A stretch of 64,000 nucleotides of DNA from Harmonia axyridis (taxonomy: Eukaryota; Arthropoda; Insecta; Coleoptera; Coccinellidae). Below, piece by piece: positions 10,790 to 22,300 of this stretch. The stretch's first letter is position 1; the number at the start of each line of letters is the position of its first letter. The position numbers and the translations under genes are program-made. Below the pieces are notes generated by a model. That model was not told where the DNA came from. It saw only the letters and a program-made list of their open reading frames with translations, and searched no databases. The stretch is taken from NCBI RefSeq assembly GCF_914767665.1, contig NC_059502.1:44255812-44319811 (forward strand). Direction: 5' to 3'.

Positions 10790-11397
10790 GGGTTCTGCTA
10801 GCTTAACCGTTGAGCTAGCAGAACCCAGGGTTTTTTTAACAAAACGTATATTCAGAAATTTGGTAATGGGTTCAAACGTGAGCCTAAAAAGAGCCTAAAA
10901 TTATGGTGTTATCAGATTTTCCATAAGATATCGATTAGCTTGGTGGTTCTGCTAGCTTAACGTTAAGCTAGCAGAACCCGCGATTTCTCCGACAATAAAG
11001 GAGCAAAACATTTTTAAATAGGGAAATAAATCATCCTAAAATGAGCCTAAAATTATGGCCAAAAAAAAAACATAAATTCGAAAGTGGTTCTGCTAGCTTA
11101 ACCGTAAAGCTAGCAGAACCCAGGGTATTTTAAAAAAAAAGTATATTCAGAAATTTGGTAATGGGTTCAAACGTGAGCCTAAAAAGAGCCTAAAATTATG
11201 GTGTTATTAGATTTTCCATAAGATATCTATTAGCTTGGTGGTTCTGCTAGCTTAACGTTAAGCTAGCAGAACCCGCGATTTCTCCGACAATTAAGGAGCA
11301 AAAAATTTTTGAATAGGGTAATAAATTAGCCTAAAATGAGCCTAAAATTATGGCAAAAAAAAATCAAAAATTCGAAAGTGGTTCTGCTAGCTTAACC
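10790..11397 (+). repeat. Array of ~145-bp units each carrying a 34-37 bp palindrome
   Basis: Palindromes at 10790-10826, 10945-10978, 11086-11120 and 11240-11273, plus a half-palindrome at 11380-11397. Arms start GGTTCTGCTAGCTTAAC and those at 10945 and 11240 are perfect 17-bp inverted repeats. Units alternate in two types, so the true period is ~295 bp (two near-identical dimers). Between palindromes the units keep AGGGTAATAAATTAG and GAGCCTAAAATTATGG, the same boxes as the neighbouring ~160-bp satellite. A second array with the same structure is at 56072-56366. Confidence 0.9.
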
Positions 11398-11633
11398 GGG
11401 GTACATGTCGTCCCTGTTGAAAAAATAAGAGAATGGTACTTTCTCCGTTATCTTTAAGATTTGTAATGAAAATAAAATTTAAAAATCATGATAATGATGA
11501 TTAAAAATTCTATTTCATATGCTCCCTTTTCTTAACAGAAGTAATGATTTTTTATTGAAATAAACAAATAAAAATATAATACGTTTTGTCGGCAGAACAC
11601 AATTGCACTTTTCTGTATTAAGGGGTTATAATA

Positions 11634-11711
<78 letters not shown>

Positions 11712-11765
11712 CATATAATAATTTATTCGCACATATTAAAGTAATATATACAGAGAATACATGTA
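11398..11765. repeat. Spacer with (TA)n microsatellite
   Basis: An uninterrupted (TA)n tract runs from about 11637 to 11708. Open frames through it encode only Tyr-Ile repeats and are not genes. Confidence 0.9.
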
Positions 11766-12464
11766 CAGGGTGGGCAAATAAGCGAGGTAAGCGGCTATAT
11801 CTCAGGATCCACTCATTGTAGAGACTTGCGGTAAAAATTTTTACTACTAAAGTGTACAAGAAAACACACTGGAAATTGTTTTGAACTTCATACCGCTACC
11901 GCTAGGGGGCGCAATGGCTACCGTCGAGTAAAAAAATGAATTTTACTCGAAAATGTTTTATATGAAGTTGAAGAAAAAATATCATCACTGTAATCCTTGG
12001 AAAATTCTCTATCTCTTTGAATTGTCACTTTCGATTTTACTACATCAAATAAGGGTAGGTGAAAGGGAGAAATCAACAAGATATTATCTTTCAGGCGAGA
12101 TCTAATTTGCTCAAAAATGTTGAGACAAACTGAAGTTAGAGGCATTTCAATCAGTCAGATTTCTCCCTTTCAACTACCCTTATTTGATGTCGTAAAATCG
12201 AAAGTGACAATTCAGAGAGATAGAGAATTTTCCAAGGATTACAGTGATGATATTTTTTCTTCAACTTCATATGAAACATTTTCGAGTAAAATTCATTTTT
12301 CTACTCGACGGTAGCTATTACGCCCCCTAGCGGTAGAGGTATGAACTTCAAAACAATTTCCAGTGTGTTATCTTGTACATTTTAGTGCTAAAATTCTTCA
12401 CCGCAAGTCTCTACGATGAGTGGATCCTGAGATATTGCCACTTACCTCGCTAATTTGCCCACTC
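11766..12464. mobile_element. Fold-back element with ~300-bp inverted arms, TA target
   Basis: The left arm begins CAGGGTGGGCAAAT after TA (11764-11765). The right arm is its reverse complement and ends near 12464 before TA. Arms include a shared GCTAGGGGGCG-type segment on both sides and fold over almost the whole 700 bp. TA duplication and TIR-only structure suggest a non-autonomous Tc1/mariner-type element. The open frames inside are mirror images of each other and not genes. A larger element with the same tip is at 34602-36151. Confidence 0.75.
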
Positions 12465-12732
12465 TACAAATAATTTGCCATCAAAAAATTTCATGGCTTT
12501 TCAAGGGCTTATTAGTCATACTCCTAGATAAAAGTACAATATGTAAATAAAAACACATAAGTATTCATATGAAAACACTCGAAGATAGAGAACAATTATT
12601 ATGTATATGGGACATAAACAATATTAAGTAAAACAAAGGTACTTAAAAATCATTCGTCTGAAAACTCCATCTGCCATCCACAGATTAATTTTGGTTAACA
12701 TGCATTGTCATGTATTTCTTTTTCATATTAAT

Positions 12733-12952
12733 TAATAATAATAATAATATAATAATAAACTTTATTTAGCACTCGGCTATTGAAAACAACACTAATGTAA
12801 TCCATAAACTTATTTTAATTCTTCATAAATATTACTCATAAAACATTTTTAAATTCTCTATAATTATTGCAATATTTGATCTTTTCCGGTAGTTTATTGA
12901 ATATAACTAATCCCCTGCTAAATGTGGATTCATTCATTAATGTAGTATTAAC
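12733..12952 (-). pseudogene. 3' end of a minus-strand non-LTR retrotransposon
   Basis: On the minus strand the terminal frame reads NESTFSRGLVIFNKLPEKIK and continues to a stop at 12838-12836, followed by a short 3' region and an (AAT/ATT)n tail at about 12733-12760. The NKLP block is a common C-terminal signature of CR1/jockey-type ORF2. 5'-truncated. The same sequence recurs in copy 2 of the tandem duplication, where the tail has become (TA)n. Confidence 0.6.
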
Positions 12953-13168
12953 TTTCTCTATGTTAATTCAATTAAATCTGTGGATTAAAAAAAGTCTTAA
13001 AAGACAAATATCAAAAAACAATATTCGTGATTCATTGGCCTGTACTTCTTTTGACATATTACTCACTAGTAGTAACAGAGTCGGGATAAAAAATATAATT
13101 TTTCTAGCAGCTTTGTTTGACATAGTGGTTACAGAATAGGGATAAAAGCATTCAAACATAAAACTTAC

Positions 13169-13204
13169 CAGTCTGCCCAGTCGTGGCCAATGTGCTGGTT
13201 CGAT
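13169..13204 (-). CDS. Exon 5 of the candidate host gene
   Basis: 36 nt, phase 1 at both ends, encoding RTSTLATTGQT flanked by split codons. Acceptor TTTCTATTTCAG, donor GTAAGTTTTA. Duplicated in altered form at 13685-13746. Confidence 0.55.
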
Positions 13205-13315
13205 CTGAAATAGAAATAAGCATATAATTTTTCTAACAGTGAAGATATTTTTTGGGTGCCATCCACAGATTAATTTTAGTCAACTTGCATTGTCATGTAT
13301 TTCTTTTTCATATTA

Positions 13316-13366
<51 letters not shown>

Positions 13367-16300
13367 GCACTCGGCTATTGAAAACAACACTAATGTAATC
13401 CATAAACTTAATTTAATTCTTCATAAATATAACTCATTAAACATTTTTAAATTTTCTATAATTATTGCAATATTTGATCTTTTCCGGTAGTTTATTGAAG
13501 ATAACTAATCCCCTGCTAAATATGGATTTATTCATTAATGTAGTATTAACTTTGTCTATGTTAATTCAATTAAATCTGTGGATGAAATGAAAGTCTTAAA
13601 AAACAAATATCTCAAAAAAATATTCGTGATTCATTGGCCTGTACTTCTTTCGACATATTACTCACTAGTAGTGACACAGTCGGGAGTCTGCCCGGTCGTG
13701 GCCACCATTGGTTCAGCCATTGGTTCAGCCAATGTGCTGGTTGGATCTGAAATAGAAATAAGCATATAATTTTTCTAACAGTGAAGATATTTTTTGAGTA
13801 ATTTTTCTATATCGATATCATTCAATGAAAAGGAATTCTCATTATTGGTACAAGCAGTGTATTATTGATTATATTTTTTCTTTATTTTGCTTGAATTTGT
13901 GGAAAAGGTGACAATGAACATTTGAATATCTTTTTTTCTGAATAAGGTTATCCCCTGCATTTTACCTCTTTGAAATCCTCACAGAATAGGCAAATTTTCA
14001 CCTTAATATGCAGAAAATGTCCAGTACTTTTTTTTACACCACCTCAGATCGCATTCGGTACAAAAAAACACTTTCTCCAAAACGTAAATAAAAAAAAATT
14101 TCGGAGTCCCTGTATATTATTTTGTGCTAATCTTCAGGGAATAAATTGAAGCAATCATTCAACACCTGTATACTGAAGAAGAATTGAAAATGTTGTGAAC
14201 TCTCTCAGTAATTCATCTACTTGTGGAAATGATGACCTGACAGCGAGAGACATCTCATCAGTCTACAATATTGTATTACTGTACTGTACTATTTCTGAAA
14301 TTAAACCGATTATTAAGAAAGTATATAAAGAAGAAGTGGAGAACTATCTGCCAATTACATTTAATTCTACAATTCCAAAGATTGTTGAGAAAATAATAAA
14401 AAAAGATTGATTGGATTTTTTCAGATTGTCTCAAGAACAGTATGGTTTTCAAGTGAATAACTCAACGCTGGGACCAGTGGCTGACCTGGTAGAAAATATA
14501 ATAAAAAAAACTGGCGATGTATATTATGTTGCTTCAATATTCATAGATCTTAAGAGAGCATTCGATACAATAAATCACCTCAAGCTTATTGGAAAACTGG
14601 AGCTACTTGGAATACCAACACCAGCCTTGAAACTTATTTCGGTAAATAAACAACTTGAAACCTTGAAACTTATAAAATCATTTCTATTAGACAGATCTCA
14701 ATATGTTACAATAAATGGAAAATATACTGGAAAAAGAAAAGTCAAAACCGGTATACCCTAGGGTACCTGTATTGTACCTGCTGAATGTTGAGAGTTCATC
14801 AAAGGTGAATCTACCAGAAAAATCTATATGTTTGCAGGCGACACAGTTTTATTATTTTACCACAATGATCTGAAGGAATTTGAAAGAGTTTCGAATAGTG
14901 GTGCTCTGCTTACTTTCTATAAATGGTTGTGTTGCAACAAACTCGTAATTAATGAAGATAAGACAGTCTATATATATGCTTGTCTACGAAATCACCAATA
15001 ATCTCATGAAGAACGGCCTAACAAAGGAAAACAACATCATCCGTCAATATAATACAAGAAATATAGACAGATTCAGGTTGGATAGAAACACAAAAACAAA
15101 TTATGGTAGAAAAAGGCCTAGCTATGCCGCTGTAGAACTTTATAACAAATTACCTCGTACCATCAGATGCTCCACATCGCAGGGAACATTCCGAGCTAAT
15201 GTACGAAAACATTTAGTAGTGTAATTTTGATATCTGAATACCAAAAAATTCAAATTTGTAATAAGAAATTTATATCGCACATTCATTTATATTTTGTTAA
15301 TATTTCTGTGAGAACAACTGTATGTTGACTAACAGAATAAACTGTATTTATTTATTTAAACTTGACGCTTCAATGAGAATTCTACAGGGTGATTCACCGG
15401 GATGGCTGATTGGACGTTTATGGAAATTAAATCATAATTTTAAGCTGAAAATTTGCATATTGGGATCGAGACAATTAATTTTTTTCCCTGAAATATTTTC
15501 AGATCTCTACAACTTCCGGTTATACCGGAAACAGACTACTACTTCCTCATTTCAAATGGCACACCCAGTTTATTATTGCATCATTAGATAGCTTTTTTGA
15601 CGACACGACTATACCTTGTGTGAAAACTCAACGGTTCATGAGTTGATGGGATTCTTATGAAAAAAATAGTGGCAATGAGGACTCAGTTTCTTTTGAATTT
15701 TTCGATTCTGCAAATACGTAGCATTATAACACTGTTTGCGTTTTGGACCAAAAATGTACAGGGTGTTTATAAGAAGATCATGAACTTGAACAACTCAAAT
15801 TCATCTAAACTCAAGATTTTCAAATTAGAACCTATATTTTTTATTATTTCAGTCGGGGACTTCTACCGAAATATGGAAAAATTGAAGGCGACTGTTTGTA
15901 AAATTTTAATAATAATAACATAGAAAAAATATAAACAAAACCAACTAGTGCCAACTTATACAAAAAATAAAAATCATTTTAGGATTGGTAAGTAACAATA
16001 TAGTCATGAATGACTAGAACAAAAAATGAAAGTATCTGCTCGGAAGAAATAATCAACGAATTACTTAGAAATTAACTTTTCGATCATTTGAATAAATGAC
16101 ATTTTCAAGTTTTCATCAAATTATGCCGTAAATTGTAAAAAATCAAAAAGATGGAGTTCGCTACCAATACCTTTCATATTTCATAAGAATATTCAATAAG
16201 GACCCGCTCTAACGTTTCTGCCGCCCCGGCAAAAATAGAAGTCAACGCCCTTGCAAGTGAGATTTTTTCATAAAATATTAAAAAGGTTTTTGGACGGAAA

Positions 16301-19300
16301 ATGTATTGAGTGTTATCATTTCTTATGAATTCAAATTTTATCAGAAAAGATTATTAATTGATAAACTACAAAAGAAATTAGCAAAAATTGTCGGACTGAA
16401 AAGATAAAAATTCCATTGCTTGAATATATTTGGTTTTTTCCATGAATTGTTCGTAAACTCGTATTAGGTCGCAAAAATGTCCCTTGATTGCAGCAGCTGG
16501 TATTACGTAAACAAAACCGATCTTCGACAGAGGAATTAGAGGCAATAAAGTGATAAAACTGTGAATAGAAACCAATTGCTAGTTATGAAAAGAAGCAAGG
16601 AGGATGTCTTATAAAGGCGGCCACTCACAAGGCTACCATGTTCGAGCGTTCGGATAATTTTACAGTCGGGCAGCTCGGGACACGGCCGCACGACTGTAAA
16701 TCATAGAATGAACTTGACTGCCCGACTGGAATCTCTTGGACGCTTGGCGTTCAAAGTCTCGAAAAAACGCTGCGTGATGCCCGCCACTCACGAGGCGTTT
16801 TTCTGTTATTTTCCTTTGGAATATTCTACTAGTTCCCAATAGGCTTTATTTTTGATATTCCTGTTTGCGTATGCTGAAATTTTCATTTTCCATCGACAGG
16901 TTGTCTGCCTAAATATTTCGATGAAACCTATCAAAAATTCTTTCATTTTGCATAAAATTTGGTACGCTACGAAGTTCCGACGGTACCTGATAAATTGCCA
17001 GCTGTCTGTGATCATCTGAAATCCCACCCGGATACTCAATAAAACAACCTCTCGAGTGGCAGGTTTCGACTAGGGATGTGTCGTTCACGAACGAACGAAT
17101 CAAAAGACCCGGGTCTTCAGAACGAATGGTTCGATCGGGTCGTCTCTCTGAAAATGATTCGTCCGTTCGAACCGATCCGAATTAGCCAAACTTCATTCAG
17201 TTCATTCAATCTAAGGATCTTTTAGGACCCAAAGATCCATAGAATGGTTCGTTATCCGAGCCTAGGTAGATGGGTTTCGGTTTGGACTGACCTTAAAGGA
17301 ACATAATTATGGTAGTAATAAAAAACATCCATTTCGCAAATGAATCATCGGCTCGGCACTTGGCACCCGGTTTTGAAGAAAGATGATAGATAGTAAAAGA
17401 AACTGGGCTCTGTAATTGCACTCTCTTAGATGCACCAATTATTATTTCTTGAAAATGTTATGGAATTTTTTTAACTATATATTCAAACCTAACTTTGTAA
17501 AGTTGATCAAAATGAATATTTTTCGGGAACAAAATATATTAATTAGGGTTAATATCAGTTTAAGGAATTTCAGATCTTCTGTATTTATTTGGTTGGAATA
17601 GATACAGATAATGATCATTAGGTAGTTTTCGTTAAAATTAATAATTCAAGACCTCGTGAATTAAGTGTTCTGTACAATGTAAATTCATGATTAACTTCTA
17701 CTTCTTCATTAGTCATTTAAATATTCCAAAATCATCAATTTGAAGGAGGAATATATATTTGCGTTTGAAATTTTTTTGAGAGGTCCATAATCATCTCATG
17801 AACTAGATATCAATTTATTATATTCTGTCATCTCAATAACTTAAAACTTTATGATTATGGATAATCTCCTTTATGTTTATGATTATGTCTCAAAAAAATC
17901 ATTATCTCAAATTCACGATCCGATTAAAAACATACCGACTAACAAATACAAAGCTGATAATAACTTAACATTCTTTAAAAAGAAAAAAAACAAAGAACGA
18001 AAGAACCAGATTTACGGATCTTTGAATCATGCGCAAATCGTACATGATTCGATCTGAGCTAGTGAGCTGAAAAGAACCATTGGGTCAATTGAACGGGTTT
18101 TTTGAACCGGGTCGTCTCAGCCATGGATCTGGTTCGACCCGGTTCGTCGAAATTGAACGAACCACACATCCCTAGTTTCGACGGCAGCAAGGGATGGCAG
18201 ACTAGCTACCATTTCGACGCAAGCTACTTTGGTCGCTTGCTACCAAACGCTCGAAAAAACGCTTCGTGAGTGGCGGGCATTACAGTCGTGCTGCCGTGTC
18301 CCGAGCTGTCTGACTGTGAAGTGATCCGAACTAGGGCTGGGAATCATGAATGAATGATTTGAATTTTCGAATATTTATTGAATAATTATTCGAAAAAGTG
18401 CATTTTGCATTATTCGAATATTCATGAATAATCAGTGAATAGTCGAGTATTCACTGAATAGTTGAATAATCAATGACTACTTTTTTATTCATGAATAATC
18501 AGTGAATAGTCGAGTATTCACTGATTATTCCGTGAATAGTTTTCTATTCAGTGAGTAGTTGAGTAGTGGATATTTATGAATGTTCGTTACTATTCATAAA
18601 TATTTACTAGTGATGAGTTGTTAGTTGAGTTATTAATCATTTGTGTAGTTACGTATGAAAGTTTGAATGATCACTTAACTCACTATTCAGGAATAATTAA
18701 AACAAGGTTTTGTGATTTACTATGGAAATGTCGTTTTATTAATATTACAATTACTGGAAATAACATTTATTAAAATTGATGGATACAATTGAATGACAAT
18801 TATTCATTTAATAGTAGCAACTGGTATTCATCCAAAGAAACTTGAATAGAATTGGGGTTTTATCAATGAAAAAATATTACAATTGAATATAAGATTCTAA
18901 CATATGAATTAAGCAATAAATAGTGTTATAATATAAGATTCTACATTCGAATTATATGAACATATGATGAATGAATAATACTCGAAATTCATATACAGAA
19001 ACAATACTTCATCAAACAAAATAATTATAATCTAAAAAAATATAAATAGTTACTGAAATATATAATGAAAAAAATTATGTTCACAGATTATTTATTTATT
19101 TACTTTGCAGATTTTGTGAAAGAAAACACATCATTCGAACTGATGAACCTTTCAGACATGCACGTTTGGCGGTAATTATGTTACCAGCTCTAGAAAACGC
19201 GCGTTCTGACGAAGTTGATGTTGATGGTTTACTTTACATAGATACTTTTTTGCTATTTCAGACAATTTGGGGTACTTGTTTTGATTATTTTGCCACCATT

Positions 19301-22300
19301 CTAGTGGATTTGAATCTTTGGTTATTGGATAATCCAAGGCGTAAATATCTATTTCATTATTACAATTGGTACTATTTTTTAAGGACTCGTCTAAATCGTT
19401 TTTGAAGATGAAATCTAACGCCGCCTTTTTAATCGATTGCAGAGTTTTTTCATTTGAAACCTTGCTCTCCTGTTCCGTATGCATTGCCATTTCTAGACAT
19501 TTCTCAATTTCAGTGGTCAAATATTGTTTGATTCTGAATTGCGAACCGACGAATCTTTCTATTCTTTTGAATCTGGGGTCTGAAAATGTACACACATCAA
19601 CTGGAGTAACATCTTTCCCTAACAAAACTGAATCTTTCATAGAATTGATCACGAAGTGTATTTTTGAAGGATTTGATGTTCTCAGAATCCGTTTGATCAT
19701 TTTCTTTGTCCATAAAATTTTGTGATAAAGATTGAATTATCGGCATGATCATTGAAAGGGTAGGTTGAGTTTCCATAGATAATAAATTGGTTACGACCTC
19801 GAAAGGTTTCAGAGATTGTGAAAGGGATTCAATGTCCGACCATTCTACCTCCGAAACAATAAAATGTGCTGCTTGAGACTTTGTTGTCGTTGACCTATCT
19901 GATAAAACTGCGATTATGGTTTCACGTTGTTCTATTAATCTTTGCAACATATAAAAAGTAGAATTCCAACGAGTTTTCACGCATTGAATCAATTTATGAT
20001 TGGGTGATTTCAACTGAGTTTGCTTCAGATTTAAAGCATTGGTTGCTTTGTTTGAATGTTTGAAATGTCGAACGATAATACTGCATTTGTCGATTAATGA
20101 TTTGATATTTCGATCATCCAATCCTTTATTCAATACCAATTGTAATGTGTGAGCAAAACAGTATACAGCAAAGAATGGAAGCTCTCTAGTAGAAGCAACA
20201 ATATTTGCTGCATTATCGTGAACAATTGCTACACATTTTTCTGACAGTTTCCAATCCACAAGAATTTCTTTTAATTCATTTTTCAAATTGACACCCGTAT
20301 GAGATTGGTCCATTACTTCCTTTGTCAAATTTACCGATTTTTGTTGCCAATTGCTATCTATATAATGAAAAGTGACGGTTATGTAAGATTCGTTTGACCT
20401 CGAACTCCAACAATCAGTCGTTAAAGCAACATATTTTATAGCACCGAACTTCACAATTAATTTACTTTTTTCTATTTCATATAATGATTGAATTCGGTGC
20501 AAAATGGTTTTTTTACATGGAATTACATAATTGGGAGTTATATAAGACATTAAATCTTTGAAGCCCTATTATCAACAAAGGAAATAGGCAAAGTATCTAT
20601 GCATACCTTTTTTGCTATCAACTGCGATTTTATTTCTTGTATTTAATGGGAAATCCTTCTAGACATGAACACATCGTCAATTCTTGTTTGCCCAACTGAT
20701 GATGTCTTCGAAGTAGAGGATTCTGCGATCAATGCTGTTTCCATATCTTCTGGCTTTTCCGAGTTTCCCCTTTCTTCACTTGATTGTTGTGAGGCTGAAC
20801 TGATCAAATTTAAAGGAAATGAGTATAACTTAAATACGAAATTACAAATCTAACCGAATTTTATTTCACTTACCTTGAAAGATTTGTTGTTCTTGAAGTG
20901 GTGCCATAAATTGCTTGTAGGACCTTTGAACTTTGTACTATAAGGGCACAGTTTACACTGAACTTGATCTTCATCGTTTTTCAGAAAATATTACTTTTCT
21001 TCGACATTGTAATTTTAGATTTCTCGCTTCGACAAAACGACTGTTAAAAATTTCAGAATAAACTGAACTGAAATATTTAAAGTTCAAAGCTTTAAACCTA
21101 TGCAGCCAATATTAAGGATAGAAAATACATTAGGAAAGATGAGTATATGACGGGTACTTATGTTTTTTCAATGAAATAAATTCTACGAAAGTAAGAAAGA
21201 TAATGGACAATAAAAAGAAATGCTGCCTATATACTTGTATAGCTATTTGAATTCATATACCCCTGTATACCTGTAATGGGTCTATGTAGTGTCCCAGCGA
21301 AGGTTTTACTGCGTCTATTTAGGGATCTATTGTATTTTGTACGTTGTCATGTGATCAAAGTAATTGCTGGATTTTCCAAACAACAATTTGAGTGTAAAAA
21401 TATGACATTTTTTTTCGGTAAAACCAGGGTGCTCTCGACATCCCAAAGATAACAAACGTTTTCACATTTATGCATCAAACAACCGTAACTGTGTTCAGTA
21501 TTACCTGTTCGATAAATAGATCTGTTATATAATTGTGCATATTTTTTATTAGATATCAACGAATATCCATTCCTGTCATCGGTGGCTAGGTTTTTTGAGT
21601 GGAATAGTCGAATGAGTATTAACAGAATAACCATTGAATATTTACTAGTACAATATTCTCTTATACACCGAGTCACGAGAACGCAACTCGAGTGGTGTTT
21701 CGCGAAATACGTCGAATGAAGAGGTTCGTATAATCAAAATATATCGTCTATATTCGAGTTGATATTCGTTTCGATTATATCACGAATAATATTTTTAATT
21801 TGTCATTCATTAATATAACTATAACCAAAGCACTGCCTTTTGAAAAATTCGATGATATTTCAATGAGTTTGACTTAAATTTTTTTTGCGAACGTCCAAGT
21901 ACCTAACTATAAAAAGATGACAATATGCAAGGGCGGTCCTAGTCTTGAATTTTGGGGGGGATGGCCGTCATGGGCTTCAAGTTTTTTTATAGGACCAATA
22001 ACAAGTCCCAGATTACGCCGATATCAAGTCCTAACTCCTCAAAAAATATGAATGAAAAAATATTATGAATATTTATATTCATAATATTTATATTTTAATT
22101 AATTCATTTATTTATCAGGTCTTCAACCATTCAGGTAGAAATTAATATAATAATAGAATAGAATAGAAAATCGATTGTTTAATATGAAAAAAAAGACTAG
22201 AATTGACAATTACAACACAAAATAATCAAACGAGCCGACAATAACAGTTACAGCCAAGCCGACAGCCATAATAACTTCTGCAATTTCAGTTGAAACACGA

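Larger units (their letters stand above)
12672..13257. repeat. Tandem duplication, copy 1 (~590 bp)
   Basis: Starts TGCCATCCACAGATTAATTT. Contains the 3' end of a minus-strand non-LTR element and, at its right end, exon 5 of the candidate host gene with both splice sites. Copy 2 follows immediately. Confidence 0.85.

Noticed and set aside
10790..11397. Regularly spaced palindromic repeats resembling a CRISPR array
   Set aside because: Spacers are homologous to one another, period is ~145-150 bp, no cas genes, and the genome is clearly eukaryotic.
11532..11859. Open frames of 66-77 residues on both strands through the (TA)n tract
   Set aside because: They encode Tyr-Ile repeats from a microsatellite and have no other content.
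11918..12314. Two 65-75 residue frames on opposite strands with nearly identical translations
   Set aside because: They are the two arms of a fold-back element read in opposite directions, not a gene pair.
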